Assembly: GCA_964503595.1 (NCBI GenBank)
Contig: CAZDAM010000029.1
Location: forward strand, 1-31,628
From: CAZDAM01 sp964503595
GTDB taxonomy: Bacteria > Muiribacteriota > UBA6191
Reading direction: 5' to 3'
DNA: 31,628 nt
Shown here: piece by piece, positions 1-7,317 of the stretch
Layout of the letters: every line of letters begins with the position of its first letter
How positions within the stretch are numbered: the first letter of the stretch is position 1
Translations under genes and position numbers: made by a program
Notes under the pieces: generated by a model
What the model was told of the DNA's origin: nothing
Databases searched by the model: none
Seen by the model: the letters and a program-made list of their open reading frames with translations, nothing else

Positions 1-213
1 CTGATCCAGACCAGTGGGAAATTTCAGTTCACTTCTCATAATTACAATGGAATGGTGGCGGCTGTTAGGCTTCAACCCAGTATCCGGAATTCCCGAAATA
101 TCGGTCTGACCTATAACTCATCCTTTCTGAAGGCATCGGCCAAGGACTTTCCTTCGGTGGCTTTTCAGCCCTATCTCAGTCGCTGGAGTTTGAATTTTGG
201 GGGGGCGGAATGA
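1..213 (+). CDS. C-terminal end of an unknown protein (partial, 5' end outside window)
   Basis: Reading frame 1 is open from the first base and gives 70 residues before TGA at 211-213. It overlaps the next start codon (ATG 210-212) in an ATGA arrangement, so the two are translationally coupled. The fragment is polar with no recognisable motif and ends in W-S-L-N-F-G-G-A-E. Because the next two genes are prepilin-like, it may be another component of the same pilus or pseudopilus assembly, but that is context only. A run of seven G (199-205) near its end also forms the Shine-Dalgarno region of the next gene. Confidence 0.7.
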   Translation: MIQTSGKFQFTSHNYNGMVAAVRLQPSIRNSRNIGLTYNSSFLKASAKDFPSVAFQPYLSRWSLNFGGAE

Positions 214-821
214 GTCGTAGAGGTTTCAATTTTATTGAAATCTGTATTGCTGTAACAGTGATGGCCTGTTGCTCCATTCCACTTTATTTTCTGATGACGA
301 TGGGATCCAGGGGGGTTGTGGTTTCCACTCGGGAAGTAGCTGCGGTCAATCACTGTTCGGCCTTAATGGAAATCTTGAAAGGAGCTTCCTACAAGCAGCT
401 TGTAAGTCTGAGTGGCGGAGGGCAGCTGATGCTTGGTCAAAGAGGCTGGCAGGTCTATGACGCTGGCAGTGAAAAATACGTGGATGTTTCAGGAAATTCT
501 GAATATACCGAAGCCATGGATGGCATGAGTACCGAGAGTCTGAAGCCTTTTGAGTGGACTGTTCTTGAGGGGCAGGACAGCAGTGGTCTGGTTCCCTGGC
601 TTCAGGAAAGACAGGGTGCGACAGGCCTTGAGGGAAGTGGGGGAGAATATGATCTGCCACCGCTTGAGGCATTTTTTGTCCGCCGGATCAAAATTGACTG
701 CCAGGGCGAAACCTACTGTTTTGTTGCGGTTCAGGTGGACTGGCCCCATGAATCCAGAGAGCAGGCCGGAAAAGGCCGTCGGCGTAGTGTGGATGTGAGG
801 ACTCTGGTGGTGCAGCCATGA
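210..821 (+). CDS. Prepilin-like protein (type IV pilin / pseudopilin N-terminus)
   Basis: 203 residues. The N-terminus MSRRGFNFIEICIAV has the prepilin peptidase pattern: basic leader, Gly5, cleavage before Phe6, Glu five residues into the mature part. A hydrophobic helix to about residue 30 follows. Such proteins are processed by PilD-type peptidase and assembled in the inner membrane into type IV pili or type II secretion pseudopili. The rest (residues 35-203) resembles no subunit I can name. The ATG lies just after a G-rich Shine-Dalgarno region (199-208) and overlaps the stop of the upstream gene. Its own TGA overlaps the next ATG. It is probably a minor (pseudo)pilin; which system it belongs to cannot be decided because the assembly ATPase and secretin genes are not in view. 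Confidence 0.85.
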   Translation: MSRRGFNFIEICIAVTVMACCSIPLYFLMTMGSRGVVVSTREVAAVNHCSALMEILKGASYKQLVSLSGGGQLMLGQRGWQVYDAGSEKYVDVSGNSEYTEAMDGMSTESLKPFEWTVLEGQDSSGLVPWLQERQGATGLEGSGGEYDLPPLEAFFVRRIKIDCQGETYCFVAVQVDWPHESREQAGKGRRRSVDVRTLVVQP

Positions 822-1381
822 TGAAGAAGCGAACAGGGTTTACTCTGGTTGAAGTCATGATTGCCACAGCTGTGGGAGCAATTTTCTCGATCGCGGTCAT
901 GTCGCTTCTAAGCCGTTTTACCCGTATGGCTACACTCACGGGAGAGCAGGCTACGGTGGCGCGGGAAGTCAACATGGTCATGGCAGCTTTTCGCAATGCG
1001 ATCCGGGCTTCGACCAGTGAGCCTTTGACGGGGGAAATCAATCACTTCAAGGCGGATTCCTCAGTCGATGGAGTGCCTTATATGCTTGTGCTTCATGGAG
1101 AAGAAGGAGCTGCTGGCGGCATGGAAATCCAGACACCGGGTGAAAAGGGAAAGGCAGTGACAAGGCAGATTGGCTCCAAGCTGTTTTTGAAAATGGAAGT
1201 CAAGAAGCTGGGGGTGTCTTCCAGTCTTTATCAGCTCAAACTCTGGTATGCCAATCCCAGAAGTATGCAACCTCCGACTCTTGAGAATGCCCTGGTGGCT
1301 GTGACGGTTGCCGCCCAGCGGGCGATTGCTCCGGCAGAAGGAAGCTCTTTCTGGGTGCCTAATGACAAGAGTCTGCCTTAA
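818..1381 (+). CDS. Prepilin-like protein (PilW/GspJ-type minor subunit candidate)
   Basis: 187 residues. It starts MMKKRTGFTLVEVMIATAVG, a textbook class III signal: Lys/Arg leader, Gly7, mature Phe8, Glu at mature position 5, then a hydrophobic helix. The start overlaps the stop of the preceding prepilin gene (ATGA at 818-821), so the two are co-translated. After the helix comes a soluble domain of about 150 residues with no motif I recognise. Two such small subunits side by side are typical of minor pilin or minor pseudopilin clusters (PilV/PilW or GspI/GspJ-like). The assignment to one of these is inference from length and order only. Confidence 0.87.
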   Translation: MMKKRTGFTLVEVMIATAVGAIFSIAVMSLLSRFTRMATLTGEQATVAREVNMVMAAFRNAIRASTSEPLTGEINHFKADSSVDGVPYMLVLHGEEGAAGGMEIQTPGEKGKAVTRQIGSKLFLKMEVKKLGVSSSLYQLKLWYANPRSMQPPTLENALVAVTVAAQRAIAPAEGSSFWVPNDKSLP

Positions 1382-1442
1382 GAGTGCAACATATCGTATC
1401 CAGATGACGTAGTCCTGTTGAGGTGTGTTCGGGAGGATTTCT

Positions 1443-3658
1443 ATGCGGTATTCCAGTTCTAACAGACTGCCCAGTTTTCTGTTTCGCTCGGCTTTGATGG
1501 GTTTCTGCCTTCTGGCGAGCCCCGTTGCGACAACTACGACAGACTCTGAGCCATCGGACCCTTGTGATCGCCGTGGCTGGTCATTTCCTGGCTGGCTTCC
1601 GGGACTCCAGTGTGGCGCAAATAACTTGTTCGGTACTAACCTTGGGGTGCGGCCTCTTCCTCCTTCAGAATCAGGAGATGTCGCATCGCCTGTAACTGTT
1701 GAAACACCCGATCCTGCTCCCACAGTGGCCACCGTTGCCAGAGCAGAGAGCACCGTTGCCAGAGCAGAGAGCAGGGTTGCCAGAGCAGAGAGCAGGGTTG
1801 CCACCACACCAGAGAGAGAAGAGTCTTCAGAAGAGCCGGCATCCGATGCGAATCAGAGCCTTCTGGGTGAGCCTCCCGGGGCCTTTACCCGTGGAGTTTA
1901 TCGCGATGAAGATGGTAATGCCCGTACCGTGAATGGTGATCTGATCAAGGATATGCTAGGCAGTCCTCTTCCTTATTCTGAAGGACTTAAGGTGGTTCAG
2001 GATGATGCCGGGAATATTCTAAGCGTTGAAGATGAGGAAAAAGGCGTCTGTTATCCTGCTCCCGGTGGTAACAACAGCCTTGGAGATCTGATGGGTCTGA
2101 TGGGGGATACCCCGGAGGACTCCGGTTCGGAAACCACCCCATCCCGTATTCAGCAGGCCCGTGAGGCGGCCGAAGCCGGGGAACCCCTCCCTTTGACGAA
2201 TCCTACAACGGCTGAGATTGAAGCCTACAATTCCAGCCTTCCTATTCCTTATCGCCCGGTCAGTACGGACTGTGCTTCTGATTTTATAGGTCCCCCTGTC
2301 CGCCTGGGGGCTGATTGCTCCCGCATTGCCGGCCGTGAGGATTCGGCTCCAGAGACCTCCACCGAAGAGACGGCAGCCCCTGAGCAGAAAGAAGCTGTTG
2401 ATACGGCTCCGATTGAGACTGGCGAGGTTGTTGTGGTTTCCGCTTCAGAACCTTCCGGAACATCCACGGAAGAGGCGCCGGTTCCTGCGCCACGGCCTTC
2501 AGGAGCGTCTGACGAGGAGAACGCCCGGAGATCAGGAGNNNNNNNNNNNNNNNNNNNNNNNNNNNNNNNNNNNNNNNNNNNNNNNNNNNNNNNNNNNNNN
2601 NNNNNNNNNNNNNNNNNNNNNNNNNNNNNNNNNNNNNNTCAGGAGCGTCTGACGAGGAGAACGCCCGGAGATCAGGAGAAACGAGCGTGGTCACCGCTCC
2701 TGAAGTTCCAGAGGATGATGCAAAGACTGAGCAGGAAAATGAAGGGGCAATGGAGATTCCCAGTACGGAACCGGTTTCACCCGATGAATTCGATGGCTCC
2801 AATCAGGACGCCCTCGATGAGTTCCTGAATAGAGAAGGTCAGGGAACGGAAGTTTCCCCTGAACCGGAAACGGTGGCAAATAGTAGGGCTTCCGGCATCC
2901 AGGGCGGTTGGCAGGGAACGGAAGTTTCCCCTGAACCGGAAACGGTGGAGCCCGAGGAAGAAGAGGCTTCTCCTTCTAACTCTAGAATGAATGTTGGCGA
3001 TGAGCCGGAGTCTGACGAAAATACGGTGGCCGAGCCGGAATCAGGCAATGGCTTCTGGAATGAAGGGACTTCTGCTGTAACGGAAGATGAAATTCGTGAA
3101 GAGGAAGACCAGCAGGATTCCATTGCCAGCCCTGAAGTCGATACCAATGAAGATTTCAACAACGATTTCTTTAATGATTTAATGGATGAAGCAGAAACAG
3201 AGTCTGATATTGTCGAAATTCCTGAAAGGAATCGGCCATCTTCAGGCCTGCGTTCTGGGGAGAATGAAGAGGAGGGGCAGGAAACCCCCGCTGAGTTCCG
3301 CCCTCTCCCGCCACTGTCTTCTGCGGAACTGGATGAAACCATACGTGTCGCCAATCTTGAAATTGAGGATGGAGAGGCCGCCGTTCAGGATAGCCTTTTG
3401 AACAGAAGGGTTATGAGAACTGCGGATGGCCAGCAGGTTGTGGGGATTGCCGTTGTTGAAAATGAAGGTGGGGAGGCTCCGGTACAGAACAGTCGCCAGA
3501 CCTATCTGGATAAAGGGATCTCTGAAGAGAAGCTGGATGAATGTGAACAGATGTATGGCCCGGGCAATTACGAGACCTGCCTGAAGGAAAATCTGGCTAA
3601 TTTTGTGGAAGGTATGATGGTTGAGTCCACTGGTGGGCTCAATATTCAGCCGGAATAA
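1443..3658 (+). CDS. Long secreted acidic repeat protein, interrupted by an assembly gap
   Basis: The start is ATG 1443, six bases after GGGAGG (1431-1436); the in-frame GTG at 1425 lies upstream of that site and is less likely. The N-terminus (M-R-Y-S-S-S-N-R-L-P, then a hydrophobic stretch ending near L-L-A-S-P) is a Sec signal peptide. The body is low-complexity, rich in Glu, Asp, Ser, Pro and Thr, with three families of internal repeats: a 21-base repeat (VARAES), a 33-base repeat at the gap and a 37-base repeat at 2840-2948. Four cysteines occur in the N-terminal part and two near the C-terminus. The reading frame appears to shift across the Ns. This is an artefact of the 100-base placeholder, because the 40-base flanks on both sides are identical and read in the same frame. 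The product is likely a surface-exposed or periplasmic stalk-like protein; no family is recognised. An intrinsic terminator follows. Confidence 0.75.
1734..1796 (+). repeat. Three tandem 21-base repeats encoding V-A-R-A-E-S-[T/R]
   Basis: Units 1734-1754, 1755-1775 and 1776-1796 share the core GTTGCCAGAGCAGAGAGCA and differ only in the last two bases (CC then GG, GG). A fourth partial unit begins at 1797. The period is seven codons, so the repeat keeps the frame and makes a charged heptad-length motif just after the signal peptide region. Confidence 0.9.
2499..2678 (+). repeat. 33-base in-frame tandem repeat (11 residues) spanning the assembly gap
   Basis: The 40 bases before the Ns (2499-2538) and after them (2639-2678) are identical. 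Each consists of a 33-base unit encoding SGASDEENARR plus TCAGGAG, the first seven bases of the next unit. This is the signature of a tandem array that the assembler could not cross. At least two copies exist; the real number is unknown. Units are whole codons, so the frame is kept for any copy number. Confidence 0.85.
2539..2638. other. Assembly gap (100 N placeholder)
   Basis: Exactly 100 Ns. The length is a convention, not a measurement: the flanking repeat phase needs 26 bases (plus multiples of 33) between the flanks, and 100 does not satisfy this. The apparent frame change in the surrounding gene comes from this mismatch. Confidence 0.97.
2840..2948 (+). repeat. Direct repeat of 37 bases, period 72 (Q-G-T-E-V-S-P-E-P-E-T-V)
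   Basis: Copies at 2840-2876 and 2912-2948 are identical (each starts CAGGGAACGG and ends ACGGTGG) and lie 72 bases (24 codons) apart in frame. They look like a recent internal duplication in the same acidic protein that carries the 21-base and 33-base repeats. Confidence 0.88.
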
Positions 3659-3669
3659 GCCCGTTTGAT

Positions 3670-3703
3670 AAAACAGCCGCAGGCTTGCCGCCGCGGCTGT
3701 TTT
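3670..3703 (+). terminator. Intrinsic terminator after the acidic repeat gene
   Basis: A perfect 11-base stem, AAAACAGCCGC (3670-3680) with GCGGCTGTTTT (3693-3703), and a 12-base loop. It lies 12 bases after the stop codon. The downstream arm ends in four T followed by GCTT, so the U-tract is short but usable. Confidence 0.8.
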
Positions 3704-3712
3704 GCTTATAAT
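3685..3712 (+). promoter_or_regulatory. Candidate sigma70-type promoter overlapping the terminator
   Basis: A perfect TATAAT -10 box at 3707-3712 is preceded, after a 16-base spacer, by TTGCCG (3685-3690), a fair -35 match. Predicted initiation near 3719 leaves a leader of about 24 bases before ATG 3743. The -35 and spacer lie in the loop and right arm of the preceding terminator, a compact end-and-restart arrangement. Confidence 0.5.
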
Positions 3713-3742
3713 TAAGATCATGAACGGGAAGGAAACGAAACC

Positions 3743-5716
3743 ATGCGAAAACTTTTGATTCTGGCCATCTGCTTTTACCAGCTTCAGGGGGTTTCTGTTT
3801 CCGAAGAGACGGAAATTGACTGCAGCGTAGATGCCAATGGTGCAGAATTGCCCCGCATTGTTGCCCGAGAGTGCAATAGTCTGAGTGGAAATGAATCGGC
3901 TCAAAGAAGTTTCTATGAAGAGGCAGTGGAGGTTCTTGGTGCCTGTCAGCCCCGAAATGTAGGGGACAATGAGGACCAGTGCGCCGCCAGAAACTATGGT
4001 ATGGCGGTAGGTTCAGATGAGCGGGATAGCGCTTTTCAGGCCAATCCTGAGCTTGCTTCTCTCTCCGGCTCTGTCTGTGGGGACGGAACCTCATCCAATC
4101 TGGCAGTGTGCAAGCAGGCGGAGATTCTGACCTTCAACATCGGGCGGGATCGTTCGGCGGCTTATGGAGCAATTTTCAGTGGTTATGTCCGGGCGGGGCA
4201 GACCCAGAAGGGGCAGGACTTTCTGAAGAATGATCCCTTGTTTGAGCGCCAGTTAAAATGTGCTATCGATCAGACCAGCTTTACCAATGGGGAATGCAGC
4301 CGCACGGTGTCTGCGGCAGATATCCGCAATGATCCCTATTATGAGGGAGATGCCTGTAAATATCTGGATGACAATTTCTACGGTCTTTGTGGTATGAGAG
4401 AGGTTCTTGCTCTGTCCCATGCAACATACGGTGCGCTGAACCAGTGTGCTGAGCAGGGGACTCCTCCTGAGCAGTGTCAACTGGACTATAACCAGGATGA
4501 AATGGGCTTTATGGATGAAGAGGGCAAACTTCCGGAAGATTATGACGGAAATATCCTCTTAGGCTCTGAATCCTTTCTGAACAGTATGAATGAGGTTTTA
4601 CCCGAGCGTTGCCAGGGCAAGGGACTGTCCGGTTGCGTCTCTGCATTGAAGCAGAATATTGCCGGAGAGATCCTTCCCAGAAGAATTGAGGAAGAAAAGG
4701 GCATGCTCCTCTATAACTCGGATATGGTGAGCGATGAGCAGAAAACTGCTCTTTGTAAATCTGCTGGAGAAAAAGGTGTGGCTCCCCCATCTGATGCCGC
4801 TGGTTGCCGAAGCGCTTATATGGAGGGCTATACAGCTAAAAATGGAACAACGACTTCAGATCCGGAGCTGATGGAAGAGGGGAGCAACTCTCTTTCGGAA
4901 GAAAAACTGTTTGCTTTTCTGCAAAGCCGCCGCGATTCAGAGCTCAATGGCTGGGGAGATGCCGGGCTACCGGAACTGGTTGAGATCCGGGCCGGTTTTG
5001 AAGCGATTAAGGCGATGGCCCTTCTGGAGGCGAATAACAACGCCGATTTGTTTCGGCGCTCCGATATTTTTGTGGGTAAAACCCCAATTAAAGTCAGCAA
5101 TGTGGTCGAACAGTCCAATCAGATTCATGGCGAAAATCCACAGGCGTCGAATTATGAGAGTTCTTTTGCGAATTCAAATCCTGGTGGGCGGAGCAGTTTT
5201 GATTCCAGCAGCAGTCCTGAGATTGAAACCAACAGTCTGAATGGTGAAGGGGGCGGAACCGTCCGGGATTCCACGGTGGCTTTCCTGTCCCGTGGGAACA
5301 GGGAACTGGATCCCGAAAGTCCCGAAGGTATGGCAGCCCAGCTGGGCGTGGTTCCAGGGCCACAGAATGGAAGAGATGCTTCCGGTATGCCCGAGCTTCA
5401 ACTTGCAGAAGGGGATGGACTGGGATTTCGTTATACGAATGTGGAAGATTTTACCCGCGACTATTTTGATCTGGATCCGGATGCCAGGGCCCGTTCGGTG
5501 GATACCCCGGTTCTTGGAGTGTATCAGTTGATTTTTGCCGAAGATGAAGATGGGAACAGCTACAATATGGGTTGTATCACCTCTCCCTGTGTAACCTGTG
5601 ATACCGGAGGAAATCAGGGAGGGGGCTTTCTTGGAAGATCTTCCGGCCAGTCTCCCTGTGGACCGGTCAGAACCAGAGAGGATTTTGAATCTACCCCGGA
5701 ACAGCGGGCCTTCTGA
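3743..5716 (+). CDS. Secreted cysteine-containing protein of unknown function
   Basis: 657 residues. ATG 3743 follows GGAAGGA (3727-3733) at good spacing. The N-terminus MRKLLILAICFYQLQGVSVS is a Sec signal peptide. The mature protein has about 20 cysteines, mostly spread through the first half in short C-containing segments, plus a cluster near the end (C-I-T-S-P-C-V-T-C). This suggests a disulfide-bonded extracytoplasmic protein. A central region from roughly residue 450 is rich in Ser, Gly and Asn and looks like a linker. I recognise no family. The next secreted gene begins 12 bases after its stop, so the two form one transcription unit under the promoter at 3685-3712. It may work with the neighbouring secreted acidic protein, but that is inference. 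Confidence 0.8.
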   Translation: MRKLLILAICFYQLQGVSVSEETEIDCSVDANGAELPRIVARECNSLSGNESAQRSFYEEAVEVLGACQPRNVGDNEDQCAARNYGMAVGSDERDSAFQANPELASLSGSVCGDGTSSNLAVCKQAEILTFNIGRDRSAAYGAIFSGYVRAGQTQKGQDFLKNDPLFERQLKCAIDQTSFTNGECSRTVSAADIRNDPYYEGDACKYLDDNFYGLCGMREVLALSHATYGALNQCAEQGTPPEQCQLDYNQDEMGFMDEEGKLPEDYDGNILLGSESFLNSMNEVLPERCQGKGLSGCVSALKQNIAGEILPRRIEEEKGMLLYNSDMVSDEQKTALCKSAGEKGVAPPSDAAGCRSAYMEGYTAKNGTTTSDPELMEEGSNSLSEEKLFAFLQSRRDSELNGWGDAGLPELVEIRAGFEAIKAMALLEANNNADLFRRSDIFVGKTPIKVSNVVEQSNQIHGENPQASNYESSFANSNPGGRSSFDSSSSPEIETNSLNGEGGGTVRDSTVAFLSRGNRELDPESPEGMAAQLGVVPGPQNGRDASGMPELQLAEGDGLGFRYTNVEDFTRDYFDLDPDARARSVDTPVLGVYQLIFAEDEDGNSYNMGCITSPCVTCDTGGNQGGGFLGRSSGQSPCGPVRTREDFESTPEQRAF

Positions 5717-5728
5717 TATCCTTGGGGC

Positions 5729-7072
5729 ATGCGATTTGTATTCCTGCTAGCCCTGTTTGTCTTTCGGCCTGGAGCAGAAGATCTTTACGAGGGTCTTTTT
5801 GATCCGATCTCAGCTCAGGCCCAGTTTGCTTCTACCCGCTATTCAGTTGTTTTGACAACAACGGAAGAGCAGGTTTTCTGGGAGAGAACCCAGGAGGGAG
5901 CCGAGCAGGCCACCCGCGAGACCCTGGCCAATACCCAGAACCGGATCGCCACTCTGGATCAGGCTACGCGTTTGCCCCCAAGGCTGGCAGAGCAGTATCG
6001 TGAAGAGCAGAAGCGTCTTCGGGCTGTGCATTCCAGGCTGGCCCAGAATGAGATTTTAAGAGAACAGAGCCGCCCGGTTCCCTCCCAGAGAAAACTGGTG
6101 GATGCGGGGGATCTGGCAATTGAAGGTTCCATGCTGGAGAAAGGCCCGGAACAGGAAATTCCCGATTTGCTTCAGGGAAGACTCAGAAGCTCTCCCAATC
6201 AGCTCTCCCAGGCAGCGGCACTGGCCCTGAAACGCATCGAGGACCCTCAGCTCAAGGCCGAGTTCCAGTCCTGGTGGGAAGCTTCCCATGCCGACAACCG
6301 GGCCCGGAAATCACTTGGAACCTATGTGGCTTCCCTGGGTCTTCACGGGGTTCAGGCCATGGGGCTTGATACCTTGAGAGGGGAATTGAACCAGTATGCA
6401 TCGGATTACCAGAAAGTCCGGAAAAAAGATCCGGAGGCCAGCCTGAACAAGGCTGAAGTCGGGGACTATGTCGCGCGAAGTCTGAAGGGTCGGGAGGAAA
6501 TTCTCACTTTCCCGATTCGCCGCAGTCTCAAGAGAATCGAGGAACTGGAGTATGAAGCCCGTTTTACGTCCTCGGTGCCAAAATTTCGTGAGCTGGCACG
6601 TATGCTTGAGATGGAAAAAGAAGCTCTGGTAAAGACTCTGGGCAAAGAGGGCCTTGCGGTCAATTCGGATGCGGTTCTGAGTGCCGGGGTTCTGGAGAAA
6701 AGAATGCTGGCCTGGTTTCAGAGCAAGAAAATCGCCCATCAGGCTCTGAAGTGGCCGTTTGAGGGCCAGGCCATCATTCTGGAAAACTTTGAGAAGGATA
6801 AGCCGTTTACTTTTTTGAAAACCCATCAGCTTCACGGCATTCTGTCTCCCTGTGATGGACAGGTTGAAGTGCGCGAAGATGCGATCAGTGTTCAGTGTCC
6901 GCGGGTTCTCTTTCACTTTCAGGGTCGGCTGGATGCTCTGATCGATTCGGGAGCCCACCTGAAGGCTGGAGATCGGATCGCTTTTGTACCGGATCCGTAT
7001 GAGCTTTTTGTTTCGGCTGAATCCCTCAGGACAACAACACCCGAACCCAAGGATTTTCTGAGCTTCTTTTAG
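5729..7072 (+). CDS. Secreted coiled-coil protein with degenerate LytM/M23-like C-terminus (EnvC-like architecture)
   Basis: 447 residues. The signal peptide MRFVFLLALFVFRPGA is followed by charged helical segments rich in Glu, Arg, Gln and Leu (about residues 45-110 and 245-305) that look like coiled coils. Residues 367-425 resemble the beta-sandwich of M23 (LytM) peptidases: H-G-I-L-S-P-C-D-G-Q-V-E, then V-L-F-H-F-Q, then the typical end S-G-A-H-L-K-A-G-D-R-I-A. The zinc-binding His/Asp residues of active M23 enzymes are not in place. The domain is therefore probably non-catalytic, as in EnvC-type activators of cell-wall amidases. The LytM call rests on pattern similarity and is moderate. 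The gene follows the previous secreted gene by 12 bases with a G-rich ribosome-binding site (TTGGGG) before ATG 5729. Confidence 0.7.
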   Translation: MRFVFLLALFVFRPGAEDLYEGLFDPISAQAQFASTRYSVVLTTTEEQVFWERTQEGAEQATRETLANTQNRIATLDQATRLPPRLAEQYREEQKRLRAVHSRLAQNEILREQSRPVPSQRKLVDAGDLAIEGSMLEKGPEQEIPDLLQGRLRSSPNQLSQAAALALKRIEDPQLKAEFQSWWEASHADNRARKSLGTYVASLGLHGVQAMGLDTLRGELNQYASDYQKVRKKDPEASLNKAEVGDYVARSLKGREEILTFPIRRSLKRIEELEYEARFTSSVPKFRELARMLEMEKEALVKTLGKEGLAVNSDAVLSAGVLEKRMLAWFQSKKIAHQALKWPFEGQAIILENFEKDKPFTFLKTHQLHGILSPCDGQVEVREDAISVQCPRVLFHFQGRLDALIDSGAHLKAGDRIAFVPDPYELFVSAESLRTTTPEPKDFLSFF

Positions 7073-7100
7073 GTGCAATTTGCACACGGCTTGAGAAGCC
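7073..7100. promoter_or_regulatory. Two adjacent 13-base palindromes at the operon promoter (possible operators)
   Basis: GTGCAATTTGCAC (7073-7085) and GGCTTGAGAAGCC (7088-7100) are each perfect inverted repeats around a short centre, with centres 15 bases apart. The second covers the -35 hexamer of the promoter at 7091-7119. Neither is followed by a T-run, so a terminator is unlikely. They could bind a regulator, but no regulator is identified. Confidence 0.35.
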
Positions 7101-7119
7101 ACCCCAACCTCTTTATATT
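7091..7119 (+). promoter_or_regulatory. Sigma70-type promoter for the zinc finger / protease / aroC / dnaX operon
   Basis: TTGAGA (7091-7096; 5 of 6 consensus) and TATATT (7114-7119; 5 of 6) are separated by exactly 17 bases. Initiation near 7126 would place the GAGGAG ribosome-binding site (7127-7132) almost at the 5' end of the message. Confidence 0.55.
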
Positions 7120-7140
7120 GGGCGGCGAGGAGATATGCCC

Positions 7141-7317
7141 ATGCAGACACAATGCCCAATTTGCCGCCAGCAAGTCGATGCGGACCTCTTGGATTTTCAT
7201 CGCCAGACAGAAGAACATATTCTGGAAAAAATTCGTCAGCGCTATCCTGCCTGGCAGAATAATGAGGACAAAATTCTTTGGTATTACCGTAATTTTGTAC
7301 TGAGGAGGGGGCTGTGA
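7141..7317 (+). CDS. Small C2H2-type zinc-finger protein
   Basis: 58 residues from ATG 7141, which lies eight bases after GAGGAG (7127-7132); the in-frame ATG at 7135 is only two bases from that site and is less likely. The sequence C-P-I-C-R-Q-Q-V-D with later H and H fits C-x2-C-x11-H-x5-H, a single zinc-binding finger. It is followed by a basic and aromatic tail (K-I-L-W-Y-Y-R-N-F-V-L-R-R-G-L). It has no signal peptide or membrane segment, so it is cytoplasmic. It is first in the operon, and its TGA overlaps the GTG start of the protease gene (GTGA 7314-7317), implying translational coupling and perhaps joint function. It could be a DNA- or protein-binding accessory factor; the role is unknown. 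Confidence 0.75.
   Translation: MQTQCPICRQQVDADLLDFHRQTEEHILEKIRQRYPAWQNNEDKILWYYRNFVLRRGL

Noticed and set aside
1061..1807. Minus-strand open frame (248 codons) with Leu/Ala/Thr repeats
   Set aside because: The repeats are the complement of the VARAES-coding 21-base units in the real plus-strand gene; no ribosome-binding site or domain.
2499..2678. CRISPR-like interpretation of the identical 40-base flanks at the gap
   Set aside because: Units abut with no spacers, are in frame and code a low-complexity peptide; this is a coding tandem repeat.
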